The position numbers were made by a program, and so were the translations under genes. Below are positions 51,319 to 58,639 of a DNA stretch of 64,000 nt, one piece after another; the first letter of the stretch is position 1; each line of letters starts with the position of its first letter. The notes under the pieces were generated by a model, which was not told the DNA's origin, did not search any database, and saw nothing but the letters and a program-made list of their open reading frames with translations. This stretch comes from Ottowia oryzae. GTDB lineage: Bacteria > Pseudomonadota > Gammaproteobacteria > Burkholderiales > Burkholderiaceae_C. The stretch is from assembly GCF_003008535.1 (NCBI RefSeq), contig NZ_CP027666.1:2655501-2719500 (forward strand). Direction: 5' to 3'.

Positions 51319-53431
51319 TTGGCACGTCCCCCATTTGCAGTTCTAAAGCCTGGCGGATCAAGCCTATTGCATAGGGCAACTCCTGCTCGGACGAGAGCGC
51401 GAGCTGCACCTCGCCATTGCCCCAATGGCCGACATTGGACACGTCTTTTGCGACCTTTTGAGGGTCGTCCAAGTCGGCAAACTTCATATTCAAAAACAGC
51501 TTGAGCTGTTTGGCTTGCGGCACCACGTCCACAAAGTTGTATTCGGCCTTGTAAGAAACATAGAGCTTGAAGTACTCCTCGGTTACGGCGGCGTCCAGTG
51601 CCAGCACTTCGCGGCGCAACGCATCAAACAGGTGGTCCACCGGCGCCTTGTTCAGCGCCGGAAAATCCGCACGGGTGCGTACCAGGTTGGCAGCTAAGCG
51701 TTTTTTGTCGAATTGGTCCAACACATCAGCGCTCAGCGTGGGCCGCGCCCAGACGCGGCTGGCCTCTTCACTCAAACGCTGCGCGCGTGCCGCAATGGCG
51801 GCTTCGTCCCACGAATTCAGCAGACCAAGTCCGAGGTTGAGCTTCAACGGGCTGGCGCCAAAGCCGATGTGATGACCCTCTGTATCGCGCAGGTCGCGCT
51901 TGTCGACGAACGACTTGTCGCTGTACTGGCTGTTGTAAGCCGTGAGTGTGAGGTTGCCCAAAGTGTGCAGCCATTGAGACTGCACGCGCGCCCAGTCAGC
52001 ACCCAAGTCTTGTCGCCACGCGACAGACAAATCCGTGCTCTGCGGCAGGATGTGCTCAATGGTGTAGTTCTCTACCGCCACACGCTCTTTCTTGCCGTGG
52101 TTTTCCAGGCGCCGCAACCAATAGTTGCGCCTGGGAAAGCGGTACAAATCCTTGGTCTTTAGCTTACCTTGAAACTCGTCGTCCGACGGGAAGGCGCGAT
52201 AGGACTGCTCGCGCAGCAGCGCAGCCTGCACGCTGGTCAAGTAGTGCTCGCTGTCGACCAGACGCACCAAGCGCAAGAAGGTCTTGGCCAGCGAATTGGT
52301 GGGCAGGTTGCAAATGGCACGCCGAAATACGTAGCTCTCCACCGTGCGGGCCAGTTGCAGCAGTTGATCGGCGCTCAGCCGCGCGGCGGCGTAGTCCGCG
52401 TACGCCTTCAACAAAAACGGGTAGGCCACGTCCACACGCAACTCGCGCAGATCAGCGAACGCGTCACGCAAGCTTGTTTGCGTCTCCTGCCCCAGCGCCA
52501 TCATCGCGTAGTGCTTGGCAAAAGCATGCAAGTCAGACACCAGTGCTTCGAGCGCCTTGGCGTCGCTTCCGTGCGGCGCAAAGGACTTGAAGGCGCTGTA
52601 CACCTGCCGGACGTTGGGTATCTCACCCGTTTTCAGCGTCAGGTAGTGGCGCATGAAGTTGTCGAAATGCTCGGCGTAGCCTTGACTTCCAAAGACCTGC
52701 TCCATGGGGCGCCAATGGCTTTGGTACAAGCGTGCCTGCTCTGCCGGTGGCAGGCCCATGAGTATGTAGTTGCGAATCAAGTCGGCCTGGGTCAAATCCA
52801 GGCCGGTGGAGTTCATGCTTTCAAAGATGAGTTGCGGGTTGTCGCTGCGCTCCAGCGCCACCTCCACCGCCATCAGTTTTCCCAAGCCCTTGCACAGCGC
52901 TTCAAGCTCATGCGCATGCTCTTCGATCTGTTGGGCAAAAAACCCATGGTTGGCCCGCACACGCTCTGCCGGCGTCGACGGCAGCGGCGTGCCAGTGATC
53001 AGCGCACGCAAAGTGGCATTGTCCGACTCGGATAAGCAAAGTTTGTAGTGCCGATCCCCCGTCTCCAGGCTGTTGACCAGGTAGTACCCACGCAGCTTGG
53101 GCGCTGAGAAAGCACCCAGCAATTCACCCACGCCGTGCTTCTCAAAATGCTGCGCCAGCGCAAGAATAAGCAGGGTGACGCTGGTCAGACGCTGCTGCCC
53201 GTCAATGACCTGCAGGGGCTCCTTGTGCCCCATGGTGGAGTTGCCCTGTACGTAGACGACCGAACCTAGGAAGTGCGCTTGCAAAGCGTCCTGCCGCCCT
53301 GCTCGCAAAATGTCTTGCCACAGTTGCTCGCATTGCCCACGGTTCCAGGAATAGTTGCGCTGATAGATCGGAATTTCAAACTGTGGTGCATTGGCCAACA
53401 GTTGAAGCAATTCAATGGCATTCGCTTTCAC
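51311..53431 (-). CDS. DUF262/DUF1524 GmrSD-like protein with C-terminal DUF5655-like domain
   Basis: The 706-residue protein has the DUF262 start FEIPIYQRNYSWNRGQCEQLW and the NTPase-type motif LQVIDGQQRLTSVTLLILAL (near 75). LIFESMNSTGLDLTQADLIRNYIL also marks the family. The C-terminal DUF1524 nuclease region has VENYTIEHILPQST (near 455) and LHTLGNLTLTAYNSQYSDKSF, an HNH/His-Me finger arrangement. A final ~100 residues (from VDHLFDALRREVLALD) resemble DUF5655. Family members include GmrSD, a modification-dependent type IV restriction enzyme against phage. GTG start; the stop of thiG (9 bp upstream) gives TTGAGG as its ribosome-binding site. Its base composition looks less GC-rich than its neighbours. 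Confidence 0.88.
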   Translation of the reverse strand: MKANAIELLQLLANAPQFEIPIYQRNYSWNRGQCEQLWQDILRAGRQDALQAHFLGSVVYVQGNSTMGHKEPLQVIDGQQRLTSVTLLILALAQHFEKHGVGELLGAFSAPKLRGYYLVNSLETGDRHYKLCLSESDNATLRALITGTPLPSTPAERVRANHGFFAQQIEEHAHELEALCKGLGKLMAVEVALERSDNPQLIFESMNSTGLDLTQADLIRNYILMGLPPAEQARLYQSHWRPMEQVFGSQGYAEHFDNFMRHYLTLKTGEIPNVRQVYSAFKSFAPHGSDAKALEALVSDLHAFAKHYAMMALGQETQTSLRDAFADLRELRVDVAYPFLLKAYADYAAARLSADQLLQLARTVESYVFRRAICNLPTNSLAKTFLRLVRLVDSEHYLTSVQAALLREQSYRAFPSDDEFQGKLKTKDLYRFPRRNYWLRRLENHGKKERVAVENYTIEHILPQSTDLSVAWRQDLGADWARVQSQWLHTLGNLTLTAYNSQYSDKSFVDKRDLRDTEGHHIGFGASPLKLNLGLGLLNSWDEAAIAARAQRLSEEASRVWARPTLSADVLDQFDKKRLAANLVRTRADFPALNKAPVDHLFDALRREVLALDAAVTEEYFKLYVSYKAEYNFVDVVPQAKQLKLFLNMKFADLDDPQKVAKDVSNVGHWGNGEVQLALSSEQELPYAIGLIRQALELQMGDVPND

Positions 53432-53440
53432 GTACCGGCC

Positions 53441-54262
53441 TCAATTGATCAAAAACGGGTTGCCGGTGACGGGCGTGGTGGCGGTGGCGAAGTCTTGCTT
53501 GGCCATCACTCCAGCCAGGTACGCGGCGCGGCCCGCTTCAATCGCCTGGCCAAACGCAGCGGCCATGCGCACCGGGTCGGGCGACTGGCTGACTGCGCTG
53601 TTCAGCAGCACGGCGTCAAAGCCCATCTCCATCGCCTGCGCGGCGTGGCTGGGCGCGCCAATGCCCGCGTCGATGATCAGCACCACGCCGGGCAGGCGCT
53701 CGCGCAGCAGGCGCAGCGCGAAGGGGTTGACCAAACCCTGGCCACTGCCGATGGGCGCGCCCCAGGGCATGAGCAAGGGGCAGCCCGCATCCAGCAGGCG
53801 CTTGCAGGTCACCAGGTCGTCGGTGCAGTACGGGAACACGGTGAAGCCGTCCTTGGCCAGCTGGCGCGCGGCCTCGACCAGCTCCACCGGGTCGGGCTGC
53901 AGCGTGTATTCGTCGCCCACCACTTCCAGCTTGACCCAGTCGGTGTCGTACAGCTCGCGCGCCATGTGGGCCAGCTGAATCGCCTCGCGCGCGGTGGTGC
54001 AGCCGGCGGTGTTGGGCAGCAGGCGCGCGCCTTGCGTTTTGAGGGCGGCGCGGATGATGTCGACAAAACCGTTGTCGCCGCCCGCCGCCAGCTGGCGCTT
54101 GAGGCCCACCGTGACGATCTGCGAGCCGGACGCGGCGATCGCCTGCCCCAGCACCTGCGGCGAAGGGTAGCCGGCGGTGCCGAGGAGGAAGCGGCTGGTC
54201 AGGGTGACATCGCCCACGGCCCAGGCGTCTTGGGCCTGATTGTTGAAACCTACATCCGTCAT
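53441..54262 (-). CDS. thiG: thiazole synthase ThiG
   Basis: ThiG forms the thiazole ring from DXP, dehydroglycine and ThiS thiocarboxylate. The 273-residue TIM barrel has SRFLLGTAGYPSPQVL, the imine-forming Lys in DWVKLEVVGDEYTLQPD (near 110), PLMPWGAPIGSGQG and DAGIGAPSHAAQAMEMGFDAVLLNSAVS. Here it is separated from thiS by three non-thiamine genes and followed within 9 bp by the GmrSD-like gene. The upstream in-frame extension to 54421 is not family-like. I see no riboswitch of its own. Confidence 0.95.
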   Translation of the reverse strand: MTDVGFNNQAQDAWAVGDVTLTSRFLLGTAGYPSPQVLGQAIAASGSQIVTVGLKRQLAAGGDNGFVDIIRAALKTQGARLLPNTAGCTTAREAIQLAHMARELYDTDWVKLEVVGDEYTLQPDPVELVEAARQLAKDGFTVFPYCTDDLVTCKRLLDAGCPLLMPWGAPIGSGQGLVNPFALRLLRERLPGVVLIIDAGIGAPSHAAQAMEMGFDAVLLNSAVSQSPDPVRMAAAFGQAIEAGRAAYLAGVMAKQDFATATTPVTGNPFLIN

Positions 54263-54444
54263 TGATCTGCTTCTTAAAACGAGGGATAACGCAAAGGGGG
54301 CGCGTGTGCGGCGCAAAGGCTTGGCAGCGCGCTGTACGCCTGATTTTCGCGCGGCGGCCGGGGCGGCGGCTGATCTGGCGCAGCTTGCCGTAGCGATGAC
54401 GGTGTCTGCGCGCCAGGCCACTGCGCACGCACGGCCCTTTTTGC

Positions 54445-54508
54445 TCTAAATTGAATAGCTTCTGGCGCAGGTGCAGCCAGCGCCAGCAGCCGATTTCACT
54501 ACAAACTC
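54445..54508. repeat. dispersed palindromic element copy 12
   Basis: TTGAATAGCTTCTGGCGCAG (54451-54470) and CCAGCGCCAGCAGCCGATTT (54477-54496) form imperfect arms, followed by CACTACAAAC. It lies between the permease and thiG and contains the permease's stop codon (54499-54501, minus strand). The permease's last two residues also come from its edge. Confidence 0.82.
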
Positions 54509-55926
54509 AGCCAACCCGCCTTCAGGCCCCAACCAGCAACGGCCGCTGCCGCCAGCACGGCAACGGCCATCGGCCATTCCCTGCGCGACAGCATGGGTTT
54601 GCCCTGCGCGCGCTGGCCCGCTGCGTACAGCACGGCGCCGGGGGCGTACAGCAGCGCCGACAGCAGCAGGTATTTCACCCCGCCCGCGTACAGCAGCCAG
54701 GCGGCGTAGACCACGGCCACGGTGGCGATGGCCAAGTCACGACGGCGCAGGCTGGTCTGCGCCGGGCCGTACCCCTGCCCGCGCCACGCCAGGCCCAGCC
54801 CGTACAGCGCGGCCCAGCTGTAGGGCAGCAGCACCATCGAAGTACCCAGGTTAACCAGCGAGAGGTAGGTGGAATTGCTGACCAGGGTGATCAGCAAGAA
54901 GGTCTGCACGCAGCCGCTGGTCAGCCACATGGCCTTGGTGGGCGCGCCGCGTGCGTTAGCCTGGGCCAGCCACGCGGGCGCGGCGCCATCGCGCGCGGCC
55001 ATGTACAGCGTTTCGCTGGACAGCATCAGCCACGACAGCAAGGCGCCCGACAGCGAAATCAGCAGCCCCAGGCTGATCAGCGCCGCACCCGTGGGCCCGA
55101 TGACGTGCGCCAGCACATGGGCCATGGACGGGTTTTTGAGCACCGCCAGCTCCGGCTGCGTCATCACCCCGAGCGAGAACAGGCTGACGCTGACCATCAA
55201 CGCCAGCGTGAACAGAAAACCCAGCAAGGTGGCGCGGCCCACGTCCACCCGCCGCTCGGCGCGGGCTGAGCACACACTGGCGCCTTCCACCCCGATGAAC
55301 ACCCACACGGTGACCAGCATCATGCTGCGCACCTGGTCGGTCACGCTGCCCAGTGCCGGGTTGGCGTGGCCCCACATGTCTTGCGTGAACACATCGGTGC
55401 GAAACGCCAGCCCCACCAGCAGCACGAACAGCGCCAGCGGCACCAGCTTGGCCACCGTGGTCACCTGGTTGATGAAAGCGGCCTCACGAATGCCGCGCAG
55501 CACCAGAAAGTGCATGCCCCACAGCATGACCGACGCGCTTGCCACCGCCACCGGGGTGTTGCCGTCGCCAAACACCGGCAGGTAGTGACCCAGCGTGCTG
55601 AACAGCAGCACGTAGTAGCCCACGTTGCCCAGCACCGCCATGAACCAGTAGCCCCAGGCCGAACTGAAACCCACGAACGGCCCAAACCCGGCGCGCGCGT
55701 AGGCGTACACACCCGAATCCAGCTGGGGCTGGCGCAGCGTGAGGTTGACGAACACCAGCGCCAGCGCCAGCATGCCCAGCCCGGTGATGCACCACGCCAG
55801 CACCGTGGCGCCAACCCCGGCGCCTGCGGCGGTGTTCTGCGGCAGCGAAAAGATGCCGCCGCCGACCATGGACCCCACCACCAGCGCCGTGAGCGGGCCC
55901 AGGCGCAGCTTGCTTGGCGCGTTCAC
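54499..55926 (-). CDS. APC-family basic amino-acid permease/antiporter (ArcD-like)
   Basis: The 475-residue protein has about 12-13 membrane helices. It begins KLRLGPLTALVVGSMVGGGIFSLPQN, the consensus substrate-binding loop of APC transporters, and contains VFIGVEGASVCSARAERRVDVGRATLLGF. It resembles arginine/ornithine or polyamine antiporters. The basic amino-acid decarboxylase at 36-38 kb could be a partner, but it is distant. GTG start overlapping a short upstream frame (GTGA). It interrupts the thiamine gene series between thiG and thiS. Confidence 0.88.
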   Translation of the reverse strand: MNAPSKLRLGPLTALVVGSMVGGGIFSLPQNTAAGAGVGATVLAWCITGLGMLALALVFVNLTLRQPQLDSGVYAYARAGFGPFVGFSSAWGYWFMAVLGNVGYYVLLFSTLGHYLPVFGDGNTPVAVASASVMLWGMHFLVLRGIREAAFINQVTTVAKLVPLALFVLLVGLAFRTDVFTQDMWGHANPALGSVTDQVRSMMLVTVWVFIGVEGASVCSARAERRVDVGRATLLGFLFTLALMVSVSLFSLGVMTQPELAVLKNPSMAHVLAHVIGPTGAALISLGLLISLSGALLSWLMLSSETLYMAARDGAAPAWLAQANARGAPTKAMWLTSGCVQTFLLITLVSNSTYLSLVNLGTSMVLLPYSWAALYGLGLAWRGQGYGPAQTSLRRRDLAIATVAVVYAAWLLYAGGVKYLLLSALLYAPGAVLYAAGQRAQGKPMLSRREWPMAVAVLAAAAVAGWGLKAGWLSL

Positions 55927-56084
55927 AGGGCAGCCCCTTGGGCGCTGCGGATGGGGTGCGTGGCCGGTACGTGCGTCAGTGGCAACGCGGCGTGCGGCGC
56001 AAGCGCGTCAGATGCAGACGCCACCTGCGCACTGATCGGGATGACCAAGCCGGCGCGGCCGAAGGGCGTATTGAGTGAGTGCAT
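55923..56084 (-). CDS. candidate 53-residue ORF coupled to the permease
   Basis: The short frame starts MHSLNTPFGRAGLVIPISAQ and ends THPIRSAQGAAL. Its TGA overlaps the permease GTG by 4 bp. I recognise no family and see no clear ribosome-binding site (GGTAAGGAT lies about ten bases upstream). It may be a leader peptide that couples permease translation, or simply noise. Confidence 0.3.
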   Translation of the reverse strand: MHSLNTPFGRAGLVIPISAQVASASDALAPHAALPLTHVPATHPIRSAQGAAL

Positions 56085-56587
56085 GTGGCAATCCTTACCG
56101 GGTTCTGGCAGCGCCGACCAATGGCCGAACGCCGTTTTCAGTCGCACCCGCCCTTGCGTGGGCGCCACCCTGCCTCGGCACGCCTTGCGCGCGCCGTTGA
56201 ATCGCCATGCCATCAAATCTTTCTCCCTCCGGCTCTTGGCCATGGCCTGCTGCGGCTCGCCCTGAGCGCGGTCATCAAACCCGTCGAAGCCCAAAAGAGC
56301 CGCCCAATTCAGCGGCCCTTCGCCCCGCCCAAAAACCCAAGCTGTTCTGGATGTGACGGCAGTGTAAGTGGGTGGCCTGGCCGACCGGCATCCGCGCGCC
56401 TTGGTCCGATCTATAGACGACTGCGTGGCCAAGCAAATCTCGCTCCAGCGCACGCTGCACCTGCGCAAGCAGCTATTTACTTCATAGCAGACAGTCTTGA
56501 GCGAATGACCGTCTGATGCCCGCGCGTTACCGGCACGCTTGCCCAAGCAGGGCGGGATTGCCGCGAGCGCAGGCGCGAGGCTGCTCG
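56085..56587. other. 503-bp region with no convincing gene, holding repeat copy 13
   Basis: No frame on either strand looks protein-like over this stretch; the longest (minus, up to 56546) is Arg/Ser-rich without recognisable motifs. The permease promoter must lie here. The repeat copy at 56435-56492 is the only feature I can name. Several CGCC/GGCG-rich blocks suggest decayed coding DNA. Confidence 0.4.
56435..56492. repeat. dispersed palindromic element copy 13
   Basis: The left half is CTCCAGCGCACGCTGCAC. The right half GCGCAAGCAGCTATTTACTT (56463-56482) runs into CATAGCAG. Its right end agrees with copy 1 (reverse) and copy 3, and its GCGCAAGCAGCTAT agrees with copy 11. Confidence 0.78.
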
Positions 56588-57070
56588 CTAGCCGCGCCGC
56601 ACCTTGGCGCCGTGCGCGCTGGCCTGATCGGCGATGTACTGCCTAGCCTGCGCGCTCAGGCCGCCCGTGGGCAAGGTGGCCCAGGCCGCGTCGTCGGTCT
56701 GCATCAGCCAGAACTGGGGGTACGGGCGCAACTCGGTGATGCGGGGCCACGGCAGTGCTGCGCTGCCTGCGGCGCTGGTGATCTGCAGGCCCGCTTCGTC
56801 GGCCACCAGCGCGGCCGATGCGGTGGGGCCCAGCGCTCGCAGCGCGTTCTGCGCCGCGCGCCACAGCTGCAGCCAGACCACCACCGGCATGACCAGCGCC
56901 AAGCCCAGCGCGAGGCCGAGCACGCCAATGGTCCAGCCGCGCTCGCCCTGCAGCCACAGGTAGGCGCCCGCGCCGCCCATCAGCAGCACGGCCAGCGCGT
57001 AGCGCCATGAAAACAGCGCCTGCCATTTGCGCCAGGTGGCGCGGCGCAGCAAGGCGACGCTGTAGGTCAT
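56588..57070 (-). CDS. YcxB-like membrane protein
   Basis: The 160-residue protein has two membrane helices (SWRYALAVLLMGGAGAYLWLQ and TIGVLGLALGLALVMPVVVWLQLW). The C-terminal beta-domain (ALVADEAGLQITSAAGSAALPWPRITELRPYPQFWLMQ) matches YcxB/bPH-like proteins, whose function is unknown. The ATG at 57070 is preferred; 57118 would add 16 residues. It lies 53 bp after thiS on the same strand and is probably transcribed with the thi genes. Confidence 0.78.
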   Translation of the reverse strand: MTYSVALLRRATWRKWQALFSWRYALAVLLMGGAGAYLWLQGERGWTIGVLGLALGLALVMPVVVWLQLWRAAQNALRALGPTASAALVADEAGLQITSAAGSAALPWPRITELRPYPQFWLMQTDDAAWATLPTGGLSAQARQYIADQASAHGAKVRRG

Positions 57071-57123
57071 GGTCGCCTCATGGCGCTGCGGCGCGCCCTC
57101 CGGCGGCTGGGGCGCCACCGCGC

Positions 57124-57369
57124 TCAGCCCCCCACGATGGGCTGAAACAGCAGCACCGCGTCGCCCTCGGCCAGCAGGCGTTCGGCGCGCTGGCCGCGCG
57201 GCACGAAGTCGCCATTCACGGCAGAGCTGACGGATTCGGGCGCGTGGCCGATTTGCGCCACCAGGTCGGCCAGGCTGGTGCCCGCAGGCAACTGGCGCGG
57301 CTGCCCGTCCAGCTGGATGGTGATGGCCGAAGCGCCCTGGCCGGCGGCGGGGGAAGAAGCGTGATTCAT
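57124..57369 (-). CDS. thiS: sulfur carrier protein ThiS
   Basis: The 81-residue ubiquitin-like protein ends in LLFQPIVGG; the C-terminal Gly-Gly is adenylated and thiocarboxylated to donate sulfur for the thiazole ring. The core TIQLDGQPRQLPAGTSLADLVAQIG and FVPRGQRAERLLAEGDAV are typical. The N-terminus is about 14 residues longer than in most ThiS proteins. It lies between thiO and the YcxB-like gene. Confidence 0.92.
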   Translation of the reverse strand: MNHASSPAAGQGASAITIQLDGQPRQLPAGTSLADLVAQIGHAPESVSSAVNGDFVPRGQRAERLLAEGDAVLLFQPIVGG

Positions 57370-57374
57370 AAGTC

Positions 57375-57433
57375 CAACAAGGCTCTAGCGCCCGTGCATC
57401 AAGCGCTGTCAGCTACGCAATTCATAGTGAATT
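57375..57433. repeat. dispersed palindromic element copy 14, thiS-thiO junction
   Basis: GGCTCTAGCGCC (57381-57392) and AAGCGCTGTCAGCTACG (57401-57417) are imperfect arms. They are followed by CAATTCATAG, which matches the TTCATAGC end of copies 1, 7 and 13. The thiO stop (57399-57401) and its last eight or so codons lie in it. Confidence 0.75.
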
Positions 57434-58541
57434 CGCTGCCCAGCCACCCATTGTCGCGCAGCGCCTTCTCCGCCAGCGCGGGCGCCAGCAGCCAGCCGTG
57501 GCGGAACAAGCCGTTGATGCGCAGCAGCGCGCCTTCGTGGTCGATGCGCGGGTTGTTGTCGGGCAGCGCGGGGCGCAGGTTGACGTCCAGCCGCAGGATG
57601 CGCGCCTCGGCCAGCGCCGGCACCACGCTGTGCGCGGCAGCCAGCAGCTCGACCACGGTGCGCAGGCTGGCGGGGCTGCGGTCTTCGCTTTCGATCTCGC
57701 TGGCGCCGACGATCAGCACATCCCCCGGGCGCGGCACCAGGTACACGCGGTGGCGCGGGTGCAAGAGGCGCGTGGGCCGCGTCAGGCCGTGGCCGGGGCA
57801 ATGCAGCCAGGCGACTTCGCCGCGCACACCACGCACGGGCAGCTCGGGCTTGGCGCCCACGGCCCGCACGTCGATCACGCGGTCAAACGCCAGCAGGCGG
57901 CCGTCGCCCATTTGCAGCACACCGCCCTGCCCGCCTGCCCGCGCGGCCAGCACGGGCGCGCGCCAATGCCAGTCGACGCCGGGCGCGTCGTCGTGCAGCG
58001 CGGCCATCATCGCCACGGTGTCGACCTGCGCCTCACCCGGCAGCAGCCAGGCCAGGGCCGGCCCTTGGATGGCGGGCTCCAGCGTGCGCAGGGTGGGCAA
58101 GTCCAGCGCCTGCACGCCCTCCGGCGGTGACAGGCGCTGCCATTCGGGCGTGGCGGTGGCGGCGCGAAGCCGCTCTAGCACGCGCTGCGCCGCGCCCAGA
58201 TCGGTGCGGTGCGCCAGCATCAGGCTGCCTTCCGCGCGAAAGTACGGCGCTTGCGGCAAGTTGGCGGCGATGTCGCGCCACAACTCGATGGAGCGCCAGC
58301 CCAGGGCGGCCTCGCCCGGTTCGGCGTTGTCCAGCTCGGCCAGGGGGCTGAGCATGCCCGCCGCCGTAAAGCCGGCCGCCGTGGGCACATACGGGTCAGG
58401 GGCCTGGCTGCGAAACACGGGGCCGGCGCCCTCGGCCGGATCAAAGACGCTGACGCGCCAACCCGCGTGTGCCAGTCGCCAGGCCAGCAGGCGGCCCAGC
58501 AGGCCGGCGCCGGCAATGCCGACGGTGGGTAGTGATTGCAT
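57399..58541 (-). CDS. thiO: glycine oxidase ThiO
   Basis: ThiO oxidises glycine to the imine used by ThiG. The 380-residue flavoprotein opens VGIAGAGLLGRLLAWRLAHAGWRVSVFD and has GFTAAGMLSPLAELDNAEP. The end of the fold is LRPALPDNNPRIDHEGALLRINGLFRHGWLLAPAL. The last residues after EFTMN (CVADSA) come from a palindromic element, so the C-terminus is probably unlike its orthologues. It lies between thiC and thiS. Confidence 0.93.
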   Translation of the reverse strand: MQSLPTVGIAGAGLLGRLLAWRLAHAGWRVSVFDPAEGAGPVFRSQAPDPYVPTAAGFTAAGMLSPLAELDNAEPGEAALGWRSIELWRDIAANLPQAPYFRAEGSLMLAHRTDLGAAQRVLERLRAATATPEWQRLSPPEGVQALDLPTLRTLEPAIQGPALAWLLPGEAQVDTVAMMAALHDDAPGVDWHWRAPVLAARAGGQGGVLQMGDGRLLAFDRVIDVRAVGAKPELPVRGVRGEVAWLHCPGHGLTRPTRLLHPRHRVYLVPRPGDVLIVGASEIESEDRSPASLRTVVELLAAAHSVVPALAEARILRLDVNLRPALPDNNPRIDHEGALLRINGLFRHGWLLAPALAEKALRDNGWLGSEFTMNCVADSA

Positions 58542-58639
58542 AGCGCTTTTCTTGGAAAACGTCAGGATTGTGGGCGGCGCCCGCGCTGCGGGCTTTGCGG
58601 GCGCTCAACACCGCGCGCCGCCAGCGCGCCAAGCGCCGG

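Noticed and set aside
54263..54498. Second TPP riboswitch before thiG
   Set aside because: No CTGAGA or GGTTAGTACC-type pieces on the minus strand; only repeat copy 12 is present.
4586..57433. CRISPR array
   Set aside because: The repeats are far apart, palindromic and divergent, with no regular spacers and no cas genes.
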